Source of the DNA: a virus
Reading direction: 5' to 3' (one strand)
DNA length: 47,332 bases
Virus record (IMG/VR): IMGVR_UViG_3300037963_002696
Location: 1-47,332 of that record
The position numbers and the translations under genes are program-made. Below, piece after piece: positions 38,856-46,750 of this stretch (the first letter of the stretch is position 1; each line of letters opens with the position of its first letter). The notes beneath the pieces are model-generated. The model was not told the origin of the DNA. It did no database searches and saw only the letters and a program-made list of their open reading frames with translations.

Positions 38856-39367
38856 GGAGTTAGCTCCTGGGCGCGTTGGCGCAGGTTTGCGGCTACACTA
38901 TCTGCCGTGTAAATGCACTGGCGGTAACCCGAGTTATCAAATTTCGGATATATGGCATTTGCCTTCTCAATACGCATCTTGGCGTCTTCGGATACCATCT
39001 CCGCGCCCTCCGCCTGCTTAATCAGGTCGCGGCGGGTGAGGCTAGTTTGATGCGTGGAATCATCAATTACCGCGCAGATATTAGCCAGCGTGTCGCCGCG
39101 CCTACTGTTTCTGGCCGCGATTATTCGCTCCAAATGCGCCGCCAGCGCCGCCTCGCGCTCAAGGGCGGCGTCTAGCTGCTGCAAGGCGTCACGCTCTGCC
39201 CGTAACCGATCCCCATCCCCTCCCCGCTGCCGCAACGCAACCTGCAGCTCCTCTCCTAGCCGGTACACCTCAACATCATGCTCTAACCGGATCACCATGA
39301 GCGCCAACTCATGTGCACCCATGGCGGTTAACTCGGCAAGGCGCTCTGCGTGTTCAAAATTGTTCAT
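38852..39367 (-). CDS. Coiled-coil hypothetical protein
   Basis: 171-residue helical protein. A long Arg/Glu/Leu-rich stretch (DRLRAERDALQQLDAALERE) should form a coiled coil, followed by a C-terminal domain (KMRIEKANAIYPKFDNSGYR). No signal or membrane segment. Function unknown; in cassette 5. Confidence 0.65.
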   Translation of the reverse strand: MNNFEHAERLAELTAMGAHELALMVIRLEHDVEVYRLGEELQVALRQRGGDGDRLRAERDALQQLDAALEREAALAAHLERIIAARNSRRGDTLANICAVIDDSTHQTSLTRRDLIKQAEGAEMVSEDAKMRIEKANAIYPKFDNSGYRQCIYTADSVAANLRQRAQELTP

Positions 39368-39651
39368 ACCTCCACCCCCAGCCGTTGCAGTTGATCAATA
39401 ATGGCGGTTAATTCAGTGATAGGGTCGCACCAGTGTCTATCGAGATAAACACTTTCGTAAATCAGCGGTTCAGGCCACGTGGCAACAGGCGCGCTGTAAT
39501 CCATTATTGAATCACGCACGCAAACGGTCAATTCTTTCGTATGCGCCGCGTAATTAACAAACACGTGGTAAGTGTCGCATTTTATCGCAGCGGCCTGTAT
39601 GCGGGCGCATAGGGCGCGCGCGGTGTCTGATTTGATGTTGGTTGTGGTCAT
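39364..39651 (-). CDS. Hypothetical protein
   Basis: 95-residue protein (MTTTNIKSDTARALCARIQA...) with alternating strands and helices. ATGA overlaps on both sides. Part of cassette 5. No family recognised. Confidence 0.62.
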   Translation of the reverse strand: MTTTNIKSDTARALCARIQAAAIKCDTYHVFVNYAAHTKELTVCVRDSIMDYSAPVATWPEPLIYESVYLDRHWCDPITELTAIIDQLQRLGVEV

Positions 39652-40010
39652 TGGTTTAACTCCTTACTGTCAAGTAGGCCATTAACGTACATAGCCTTAG
39701 CTGTTTTATGATCTACCAGCATCCCGCCCACCGTATTGGCGTTTTCGCTTACCGGGGACTCTGGCTCATACCAGCCTGTTTCTTTTTCTCGGTTTGAAAG
39801 CTCTCTTGTATCCAAATAGCTGGCTTCGCTAGCGTGGCATTCTGTGCAGTAATACGGGCCACACTGAACCATACCAACACCAGCATCTACATAATCTGCT
39901 TCGCAGCCGTCATAGCCACAATAAGGGCATATTGCCTTCGGCGTGCTGTACGCACTGCGAGCGTATTCGTCACCACCTACAAACTTATGCCGTCCGATTC
40001 CTGTGCTCAT
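39648..40010 (-). CDS. Zinc-ribbon-like protein, first gene of cassette 5
   Basis: 120-residue protein starting MSTGIGRHKF, chosen for AGGAGG seven bases upstream. A Cys-rich core (CPYCGYDGC ... CGPYYCTECHASE) with DAGVGMVQCGP between parallels the first gene of cassette 1 (22233-22463). Probably zinc-binding. Directly downstream of element E4. Confidence 0.65.
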   Translation of the reverse strand: MSTGIGRHKFVGGDEYARSAYSTPKAICPYCGYDGCEADYVDAGVGMVQCGPYYCTECHASEASYLDTRELSNREKETGWYEPESPVSENANTVGGMLVDHKTAKAMYVNGLLDSKELNQ

Positions 40011-40029
40011 GCCCTGACCTCCTCCGTTG

Positions 40030-40088
40030 TGATACCCAAAGTATGCACCCGCCGTGGCGTGGTGGCTAATTTGTTTTTTTAATCGCAT
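40030..40088 (-). promoter_or_regulatory. Cassette-start element E4
   Basis: On the + strand: GATACCCAAAGTATGCACCC, a short GC-rich stem, GGTGGCTAATTTGTTTTTTT and AATCG. The most diverged of the four elements; keeps ACCCAAA, the stem position, GGCTAAT, the T-run and AATCG. Confidence 0.5.
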
Positions 40089-40119
40089 CTACTGAAATTT
40101 AAGGTTTTTGCTATGGTTG

Positions 40120-40350
40120 CTAATTAGCGGCTGGATAGCGGGCTGCTTAGTAATTAAAACAATCGTTTAAAACAAGCGTTTGATAGGCCTATAAGATACT
40201 GTTTTATATATATTTTTATATATTTCTTTCACTTCTTATAGACATAAAAAAACCGCACAATAGCAGGATAGCAGCTTAGTAGGGGCTGCTTTGCTATTTG
40301 CGGTAATTTTGATTTTGAAAGGGGGTGGCTGCTTAGTTGCTATCCTGCTA
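40120..40350. repeat. AT-rich repeat locus B (candidate replication origin)
   Basis: Non-coding region downstream of the primase-polymerase gene. It has CGGCTGGATAG (40128-40138), the AT tract TTTATATATATTTTT (about 40203-40217), then TAGCAGGATAGCAG (40261-40274) and its near-complement at 40337-40350. It shares AGCAGCTTAGTAGGG (40270-40284) exactly with locus A (28554-28568). No ORF. Bases 40351-40444 also hold GTAGCAGG and a T-rich tract but nothing else I can name. Confidence 0.75.
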
Positions 40351-40444
40351 TCCAGTTGATTTAAAAGGGTTATCAGCCTAGTAGCAGGTTAGCACGTTAT
40401 TTGCGGTTTTTGTTTAAAAACAAGCATTTAACGCCATTCACCAA

Positions 40445-42736
40445 CTATACACCTGCGCGGTAGAATTTAGCAACCGTTCTACCGTTTCCCGCGTGGCTGT
40501 ATTCGCGTTTTTCAATGCGCCCGGTGGCAACCAATCGCTCAACCGCTTGCTCTACGTCATCTCGCGCCCACTTGCGACAACGGTTAGCAATCACGCCGAT
40601 GGTCTCGCCGTCTTTATCATCAACCAGCGAATAGATGCGCGCCATCAATGCCTCCCCCTGGCTGCTGGCGTCCGTGCGCTTTTCTAATTGGTTGGAGTGC
40701 GCCAGCATGATTTTTTCGTCAATGTCCTGGCGAACAAACGCATAAGCCCATCGAACGTGGTTGGGTGTTCTCACACCTTCCGGCCCGGCCAGTATCAGCG
40801 ACACCTTAGACACCTGTTCATATGCGCGCCTAACAATGGCTTCAAGCCCCGTTCGCCCCTTATGCTCCTCTGCGTACTCTTCCACCCAGTCGGCCACTTG
40901 CTCAAGCATATCGAGCGCCTTGGCCTCAGTGGGCACTCGCGTCGGTTCGTTGTAGTTTTCAATACGCCCACTCTTGCTATCAAACCCGCCGGGGCTGTAC
41001 AAGTTTTGTAGCGCAGACCGAAGCCCCATACTCATGGGCTGCTTTTTAAAGCCACGCTTGCGCTTCGGGTTGGTTTCACGCTCACGCACCAATACCGCCC
41101 GGCCAATAAAGCCATTGGTGGCCTGCTCTGCTGTCACCAGCTCGTCAAACGTCACTGGGGTGGTGAAACCGATTAACGACAGGAAAGGCCGTTCTAGCCC
41201 GGTATCAATCATATCGAGTGCTCGCTCTATCTCTTTTGTGCGTGCTGCCATACGCCCGCCCGGATCGTCGCCTTCATCAATAGCCTTTTTCGCTTGCGCA
41301 TATTCGCGCAATAGCAAGCCGCGCACCTCCTCTTTCATGTCGCCTGTTAGCAGCATGAAGCCGTTGGCTTTTGAGTATGCGGACATAAGCAGGCCAATAA
41401 TGCCATCCAGGTAGGCAGCGCCGCCGTTTTCTTGCGCCTTGGTAATCTTGCGCAGTAGGTAGCCCAATTCGTCAATGATGTAATAGGCGCTCTGCTGCCG
41501 GACTAGGTTGCGGGTAATCTCTTGCTCTGACTTGATAGAGCCATGCACCGCCGATTGAATACCAGCGGCTTGATGCACTGCCGATGTAGCTTGCAGAACC
41601 GCCTCTTTCCCCGTGGCCGATGCGGAAACACAGAACATGAACAGGTTGGCGGTCACGCCGTCTTTATCGTCAATCATGCGCAGGCCAATGATATTACCCA
41701 CCGCCACCAGCGACGCGGCTACGGCTAAACGCTCACGCGGGAAGCGCGATTGACCGTTAATCCATTCCGTGACTTTACCGACAAAGCCCGGTGGCCTTAG
41801 CAGGTCAATGCTATCAATGGGGAAGGGGTGGCCGTCAGGTGTGGGCGCTTCATCTTCCACCACCGGGAACGTGACCGGGCGCTGATACCCATTGGCCTCC
41901 GCTTTAGCGATAAGCGTGCCCAATGTGATAGGGTTGGGGGACTTGCCGAAGCTATGCCACTTTTTATCCATGCCCCACGGGTTGTACTTTTGCGAACGTT
42001 GCGCCCACTCTTGCCACAGCGCGAAGCCGTCATTATCGCCCCCGGTGGTGTGGTGGATGCCCATGCCTACCGATACGTAGTCATCATAATGAGCGTCATC
42101 GTTAGGCACTGAGCGCAGTATTTCGCGCAATTCGTCTAGTGACACGTCCACCGATTCGCCTGATACGCGCCCCCGGTGGTGGTCTGGCCTGCGTAGCAAT
42201 GCAATCAATGCCCCTGGGGCGTCTGTTAAATCATCGGGGTTGCCTTTTTCGGTTTCGTAAAAGTTTCCTGATTTATGTAGAGAACCGGCACCAATTACGA
42301 ACCCACTGGATTTAAAGTCAACGCCAGGGTATTCGTCTAGGTGCTGAACAAGCGGTATATCTGTAGGGATTTTAAAATACAAGTGCTGGCTTCCACCGCC
42401 CGAACCTGTATTAACAACAAAGCCTGCATCCAATACTTCGGGGATTTTTTCAGCCAGCCTATTGAATGAATCGACACCTGCGTTCCTAGCATCCACATCG
42501 ACTATCAAAAACCCCTCGCACAGAACGCCAAATCCCGTATCGAATTGACCTGACTCGTCCATTGCTTGCAGTTGCTCATCAGACCAGCGGGGGGTGTGTT
42601 GCCAGTTGCTAATTCTTGGGTGCTTATATTGAGCGCGGCATTCCGCATTTCCGCACTCGCAATTACCATCTTTGTCCGCCCCATATACACCAAAAACCCT
42701 AAACCCTGCCTCTGAGTAGTCGTATTGGTTAGCCAT
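40445..42736 (-). CDS. Primase-polymerase / helicase (bifunctional Prim-Pol with DUF3987-like ATPase)
   Basis: 763-residue replication protein. Residues about 10-170: archaeo-eukaryotic Prim-Pol domain with the metal-binding IVDVDARN and the TGSGGGSQHLYF motif; about 190-290: a primase C-terminal-like region (YDDYVSVGMGIHHTTGG...GFALWQEWAQRS); about 330-700: an ATPase of DUF3987 type with Walker A SASATGKEAVLQ and Walker B AYYIIDELGYLL. Combined primer synthesis and unwinding at an origin is known for P4 alpha-like proteins. The gene abuts the HNH stop. Confidence 0.88.
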   Translation of the reverse strand: MANQYDYSEAGFRVFGVYGADKDGNCECGNAECRAQYKHPRISNWQHTPRWSDEQLQAMDESGQFDTGFGVLCEGFLIVDVDARNAGVDSFNRLAEKIPEVLDAGFVVNTGSGGGSQHLYFKIPTDIPLVQHLDEYPGVDFKSSGFVIGAGSLHKSGNFYETEKGNPDDLTDAPGALIALLRRPDHHRGRVSGESVDVSLDELREILRSVPNDDAHYDDYVSVGMGIHHTTGGDNDGFALWQEWAQRSQKYNPWGMDKKWHSFGKSPNPITLGTLIAKAEANGYQRPVTFPVVEDEAPTPDGHPFPIDSIDLLRPPGFVGKVTEWINGQSRFPRERLAVAASLVAVGNIIGLRMIDDKDGVTANLFMFCVSASATGKEAVLQATSAVHQAAGIQSAVHGSIKSEQEITRNLVRQQSAYYIIDELGYLLRKITKAQENGGAAYLDGIIGLLMSAYSKANGFMLLTGDMKEEVRGLLLREYAQAKKAIDEGDDPGGRMAARTKEIERALDMIDTGLERPFLSLIGFTTPVTFDELVTAEQATNGFIGRAVLVRERETNPKRKRGFKKQPMSMGLRSALQNLYSPGGFDSKSGRIENYNEPTRVPTEAKALDMLEQVADWVEEYAEEHKGRTGLEAIVRRAYEQVSKVSLILAGPEGVRTPNHVRWAYAFVRQDIDEKIMLAHSNQLEKRTDASSQGEALMARIYSLVDDKDGETIGVIANRCRKWARDDVEQAVERLVATGRIEKREYSHAGNGRTVAKFYRAGV

Positions 42737-43432
42737 TTATATCAATCTCCCGTTTTCCTTTGCCCAATCCTCTGGCGTCTTGGATGCCTTTTTTAAATTG
42801 CACTGAGGGCATAGTATCTGTATGTTGTCGGCGGAATTGCTGCCGCCAAGGCTTATAGGCATAATGTGGTCTATATGAAATTCAGATTCACAGCAAGCCA
42901 TGCAGTTTGCACACTTTTTTTTCTGCAACCGCATTATTCTATTCACATCATTCTCAGTGTAGTGTGAATTGCTTTCATTTCTTCTGGCCCTTCTTTTTGC
43001 GCCATAAGACCTAATCTTGATCAGGTTTTTCTTTTTCCACTTGCGGATGGCCGCGTTCATGTAATCCCTGTTATTTTCGGCTCTGACCCTGTTTTTCTGT
43101 TTGAGGCACTCCCTGCATTTTCCATCTGAAGCCCTTCTGTATGCAATGTGGCCTCGAACACAGGGCTTTCCGGTATAACAGTCAACCAGGCCAAGCAATC
43201 TTGCATCGGATGCAGAAAATATCCCAGTAGAAAACCGCTTGATGATTCCAAGCGCGGCCTTATTTTTCTCGCGCTCATTTTGAAGCGCGTTGGCGCATGC
43301 CATGCATGTTCTATTTCTTGTGTTTCTTTCGTCAATGTGCCCGTTCTTACACGGCTCTCCTGTGAAAAACCTGCGCAACCCTAAGCGCATCGCCACTGGC
43401 CGACTTATTATGTGCAAGCAATGATGCGCCAT
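42737..43432 (-). CDS. HNH endonuclease with tandem zinc knuckles
   Basis: 231-residue protein; ATG overlaps the HTH stop (TGATG), with GGAGGGG upstream. Two N-terminal zinc motifs of the form C..GH...C..C (CKNGHIDERN...CMAC and CVRGHIAYRR...CREC), a basic linker, then a classical HNH core CANCMACCESEFHIDHIMP...NIQILCPQCNLKK. Probably a homing endonuclease inserted between a regulator and the primase gene. AT-rich relative to them. Confidence 0.9.
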   Translation of the reverse strand: MAHHCLHIISRPVAMRLGLRRFFTGEPCKNGHIDERNTRNRTCMACANALQNEREKNKAALGIIKRFSTGIFSASDARLLGLVDCYTGKPCVRGHIAYRRASDGKCRECLKQKNRVRAENNRDYMNAAIRKWKKKNLIKIRSYGAKRRARRNESNSHYTENDVNRIMRLQKKKCANCMACCESEFHIDHIMPISLGGSNSADNIQILCPQCNLKKASKTPEDWAKENGRLI

Positions 43433-43662
43433 CACTTACCCCTCCGCGTATCTTCCATCCGCGCCAAGCGAAACATCTTGGCCTCTAATGCAGGCTGGCA
43501 CATCGCAAAGCGCCACACTGCCGCTTTTTCATCACTCGATAGCACGCCACCCTTGTTTAGATGGCGATACAGCCCAAAGTAGCTAACGCCGGATTGCGCC
43601 GCCATTAGCGTCAATGGGTAGCCTTGCTCTTTCATAAATTGCATCATTTCTTTAGTGGTCAT
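43432..43662 (-). CDS. Small HTH regulator (Cro-like)
   Basis: 76-residue protein starting MTTKEMMQFM, with perfect AGGAGG five bases upstream; longer starts overlap the control region. Helix-turn-helix at residues about 18-40 (LTLMAAQSGVSYFGLYRHLN). It lies next to the divergent control region with a palindromic operator and is first in the leftward operon, so it probably controls the early switch between blocks. A lytic-phage regulator is more likely than a lysogeny repressor as no integrase is present. Confidence 0.75.
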   Translation of the reverse strand: MTTKEMMQFMKEQGYPLTLMAAQSGVSYFGLYRHLNKGGVLSSDEKAAVWRFAMCQPALEAKMFRLARMEDTRRGK

Positions 43663-43712
43663 GGTGGCCTCCTGTAGTGTGCTTATAGCATGGCATAAAA
43701 AAAATTGTTTGC

Positions 43713-43734
43713 ATAGCACTCGATGCAGTGCTAT
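43713..43734. promoter_or_regulatory. Palindromic operator in the divergent control region
   Basis: Perfect eight-base arms ATAGCACT / AGTGCTAT separated by CGATGC. It overlaps a possible rightward promoter (TTGCAT, 17 bases, TATCGT). A minus-strand -10-like TATAAG lies at 43682-43687. A good candidate binding site for the adjacent HTH protein. Confidence 0.65.
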
Positions 43735-43790
43735 CGTTTCCCATGTCAGCACAAAACACGTTTCGCAACACACAACAAGGAGCACAACAC

Positions 43791-44561
43791 ATGAGCATCT
43801 TAGACCGCATCAGCAAGCCCCAGAGTAAGCCTGTTATTATGACGATCCTGGGTGAGCCGGGCGTAGGCAAAACATCTTTGGCCGCTGCGTTTCCATCCCC
43901 GGTATTCATCAAGGTGGAGGACGGCACCGAAGGCATCCCGGCGTCACTGAAAGACAACATCGCAGAGCTTCCAGAGGTCAAAAGCGTTGACCAGCTATGG
44001 GCAGACTTGCACGGCCTGGTTAGCGAGGAACACCACTTTAAGACCGTAGTTATCGACAGCGTGACCGCATTGGAGCGCTTGTTTCAGCAGCACATCGTTG
44101 ACAGCGACCCCAAGAAACCGAAAAGCATCACCACGGCGATGGGCGGTTATGGCGCTGGCTTCATGGCCGTGGGTGGCCTGCATCAGCGGGTACGGCGTGC
44201 TGCAACATTGCTGCAAGATAAGGGCATCCATGTGCTATTCTTGGCGCACGTTGAAATTGACACGCTCGACCTGCCAGACCAAGACCCGTACAGCCGCTAC
44301 TCACTACGCCTTAATAAGCGCAGCATGGCCCCGTATGTCGATGACGTTAGCGGCGTGGCACTGGTACGCCTGGAAACCTTCACGATGGGCGACGATGAAA
44401 AGCGCAAGAAAGCCGTAGGTAATGGCAACCGCATTATCACGATGCACGCCACGCCCGCCAGCATCACAAAAAACCGCTACGGCATCACTGACAACATCGA
44501 CTTTGCTATCGGCACTAATCCGCTGGCACCGTACATTGATAGTTTGAAGGAGCCTCACTAA
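43791..44561 (+). CDS. Sak4-like RecA-fold ATPase
   Basis: 256-residue ATPase. Walker A GEPGVGKTSLAAAF near residue 20, VFIKVEDGTEGIPAS, Walker B-like FKTVVIDSVTALERLF near 90, and VLFLAHVEIDTLD. These are features of the Sak4/AAA_24 group, phage single-strand annealing or RecA-like recombinases that work with SSB and a nuclease. CAAGGAGCAC precedes the ATG. It leads the rightward recombination operon. Confidence 0.87.
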   Translation: MSILDRISKPQSKPVIMTILGEPGVGKTSLAAAFPSPVFIKVEDGTEGIPASLKDNIAELPEVKSVDQLWADLHGLVSEEHHFKTVVIDSVTALERLFQQHIVDSDPKKPKSITTAMGGYGAGFMAVGGLHQRVRRAATLLQDKGIHVLFLAHVEIDTLDLPDQDPYSRYSLRLNKRSMAPYVDDVSGVALVRLETFTMGDDEKRKKAVGNGNRIITMHATPASITKNRYGITDNIDFAIGTNPLAPYIDSLKEPH

Positions 44562-44842
44562 TGGAAACCCGCAATGACATGGCGTGGCGAGAAGCCGCTA
44601 GCGCCTACATGAAAGCAAAGCACGCGATGCAAGATGCGCAGCAGGCAGAGCAAGAAGCAAAGCTCACGCTGTTAGAGCTCACCGATGTTGACGCACGCGG
44701 AGCAGGCGTCGCGGTCAAGTTTATCGAACGCAAGGGCAGCGTTGACTATAAAAAGGCGCTATCCGATGTTGCGCCGGATGTTGACGTTGAGCCGTACCGT
44801 AAAAAATCCACTAGCGTCACCAATATCACCACCGCTGAATAA
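44561..44842 (+). CDS. Hypothetical protein of the recombination operon
   Basis: 93-residue protein with a helical N-terminal half (AYMKAKHAMQDAQQAEQEAK) and VKFIERKGSVDYKKALSDV followed by EPYRKKST. It is commonly found beside Sak4-like and exonuclease genes in phages. One-base overlap with the upstream stop. The role is unknown. Confidence 0.75.
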   Translation: METRNDMAWREAASAYMKAKHAMQDAQQAEQEAKLTLLELTDVDARGAGVAVKFIERKGSVDYKKALSDVAPDVDVEPYRKKSTSVTNITTAE

Positions 44843-44863
44843 ACCCGAAAAGGAACCAAGATT

Positions 44864-45445
44864 ATGTCATTTTTCAAAATGTCCGACGGCACTGCACCAT
44901 CCACTAACGGCACCGCTGAAATGGGTGGCGGCAACCTTCCACCTATCCCGGCAGGCACGCAGCTAAAAGCGATGATTGTGGAAGCCAAATGGGATGATGG
45001 CGGCCAATATAACAACCGCCATATCAAACTCCGCTGGGACGTGGTAGACGGCGAATACAAAAAGCGCGTTGTTTTCCAGAAGGTGCAGGTGTGCGAAACC
45101 GACGCTAACAAGCGCGATAAGGCTATCCGAATGTTAGCGGCGATTGATGCCAACTGTGGCGGCAAGATCATGCAGCTCAACGCAGAACCCACCGATATGG
45201 ATCTGATGTCCAATCTCTGCAATAAGCCGATGGTCATCAAGGTTGAAGTGTGGGAGATGGAAAACGACCAGGGGCAACCAATGTCAGGCAACTGGGTGCA
45301 AGCTGTATCTAGCGGCAAAGCCCAAGCGCCCGCACAACCTGCGCCGCAACAACCAGTCCAGCAGCCAGCCCAACAACAGGCGGCTCCGCAAACAGAAATG
45401 AATAACCCCGATACCAATGCTATGAATGGCGATATTGGATTCTAA
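44864..45445 (+). CDS. ssb: DUF669-type single-stranded DNA-binding protein
   Basis: 193-residue protein. N-terminal OB-fold-like domain with LPPIPAGTQLKAMIVEAKW, NRHIKLRWDVVDGEYKKRVV and MVIKVEVWEME, matching DUF669 proteins used as phage SSBs. A Pro/Gln-rich linker (PAPQQPVQQPAQQQ) leads to an acidic tip ending NGDIGF, like the interaction tip of SSB proteins. It lies between Sak4-like and exonuclease genes, which fits a recombination role. Confidence 0.85.
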   Translation: MSFFKMSDGTAPSTNGTAEMGGGNLPPIPAGTQLKAMIVEAKWDDGGQYNNRHIKLRWDVVDGEYKKRVVFQKVQVCETDANKRDKAIRMLAAIDANCGGKIMQLNAEPTDMDLMSNLCNKPMVIKVEVWEMENDQGQPMSGNWVQAVSSGKAQAPAQPAPQQPVQQPAQQQAAPQTEMNNPDTNAMNGDIGF

Positions 45446-45458
45446 GTCATGCCAGCAC

Positions 45459-45482
45459 AAGGCCGCTACGGCGGCCTTTTTT
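45459..45482 (+). terminator. Terminator after ssb
   Basis: Perfect stem GGCCGC / GCGGCC with TACG loop and six Ts. It lies between ssb and the exonuclease gene, so the latter may be expressed by read-through at a lower level. Confidence 0.85.
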
Positions 45483-45503
45483 ATCCCCGTTATTGGAGCA
45501 TTT

Positions 45504-46517
45504 ATGGACACACTCACAATAGACAAGGCGATGGCATCGAACCAAAAACACCGCGCAATTAAGAGCATCAGCGCTAGCATGTGGAGTGAATGTGATAGAC
45601 GCATGTGGTTATCACTACGCCGCGCTAGCCCGCAATGGGTGGAGCCACAAACGCAACGCACATTTGACATAGGCCACGCGCTTGAGGAGTGCATAGTCAA
45701 GTGGCTGGAAACAGCGGGCGTGAAAATTGGGATGCGCGAAGCGGCGCTGAAAAATAGCTACGGCACAAGCTTGGGCCACATTGACGGGATTGCAGTGCTA
45801 CCCGATGGCTTTCAACTGCTGGAAATGAAAACGGCCAATGACAGCCGCTTTAAGGCATGGCTGAAAACAGGTGTGCCGGACAACTACTTTGCCCAGGTGC
45901 AGTTATACATGCACCATAGCGCTCAATTGAGCGCCAAAGGCAACCATCTGACCAAAGCACTGTTTGTCGTTATCAACAAAAACACCAGCGAGCTACATAC
46001 CGAGGAGGTGCATTACGAAAAACCATACGCGCAACTGCAAACGGATCGCATCGAGGGGTTGATTGCCAGTGATGCTTACCCGCCACCGACGACATCGTAC
46101 AAGTGCCGTTTCTGCCAGCACCAGAGCGTATGCGAAGGTAAGACGCTACCGGAAATTGATTGCCGTACCTGCGCTAACGTCAGCGTCAACGATGGAAAAT
46201 TTGAATGCCCGTACAGCAGCGACGGATGCGAAACGCCATGTGATAAGCATATTATGCACCCGCAGTTGATGGAGGGTATGGGATTCACGATGGTCAACGT
46301 GGACGGTAGCGTGCCGATGGTCGAATATGAGCATTTTTGCATGGCCGCACCAGGCGCAACGCATCCAACCAAGCCCGTCTTTAACAGCTATGAGATGAAG
46401 CGCTCTCTCGATGACGACATGCTGAATGATCCGACCTACATGGCGATTGCTAAGGCGTTCGACGCAAAGCCGATTGATGCGCCCGCAAACGGCGAAGAAG
46501 TGGAGGCACCGTTTTGA
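45504..46517 (+). CDS. PD-(D/E)XK exonuclease (RecB/Cas4-like)
   Basis: 337-residue nuclease; start MDTLTIDKAM chosen for GGAG six bases upstream. Nuclease core: TFDIGHALEECIVKWLE, GHIDGIAVLPDG (catalytic Asp), QLLEMKTAND (ExK), FAQVQLYMHHS. A C-terminal Cys cluster (CRFCQHQSVC, CRTC, CPYSSDGCETPC) suggests an iron-sulfur or zinc site as in Cas4 relatives. Probably resects DNA ends for the Sak4-like/SSB annealing pathway. Confidence 0.87.
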   Translation: MDTLTIDKAMASNQKHRAIKSISASMWSECDRRMWLSLRRASPQWVEPQTQRTFDIGHALEECIVKWLETAGVKIGMREAALKNSYGTSLGHIDGIAVLPDGFQLLEMKTANDSRFKAWLKTGVPDNYFAQVQLYMHHSAQLSAKGNHLTKALFVVINKNTSELHTEEVHYEKPYAQLQTDRIEGLIASDAYPPPTTSYKCRFCQHQSVCEGKTLPEIDCRTCANVSVNDGKFECPYSSDGCETPCDKHIMHPQLMEGMGFTMVNVDGSVPMVEYEHFCMAAPGATHPTKPVFNSYEMKRSLDDDMLNDPTYMAIAKAFDAKPIDAPANGEEVEAPF

Positions 46518-46750
46518 AAAGTAAAGCTAAGCAGCTAAGCGAAAAGCTCGGCGGAATCTGGACTTATGACGGTATGTCGTCGTGGTGGTGTGATGACAAT
46601 CAACGGCACGTATCCAAAGTTCACACTGGCGGATTCGACATCAACGGAGAGGCGATGCCCGGCTATGGATACTTCCTGTATGGCGATGGCGCGCCTAAGC
46701 GTGTTTATTTTAGCGGCGTGACGATTAAATCCTTGCTCGGAGTCTTTTGA
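46514..46750 (+). CDS. Small hypothetical protein
   Basis: 78-residue protein with a TTG start overlapping the nuclease stop and GGAGG eight bases upstream. Pattern WTYDGMSSWWCDDNQRHVSK and GYGYFLYGDGAPKRVYF recurs in other phage genomes near recombination genes. Its last base overlaps the helicase start. Function unknown. Confidence 0.7.
   Translation: MKSKAKQLSEKLGGIWTYDGMSSWWCDDNQRHVSKVHTGGFDINGEAMPGYGYFLYGDGAPKRVYFSGVTIKSLLGVF

Noticed and set aside
43432-43662. Lysogeny repressor
   Set aside because: The protein is short, with only an HTH, and there is no integrase, excisionase or attachment site in the nearly complete genome.
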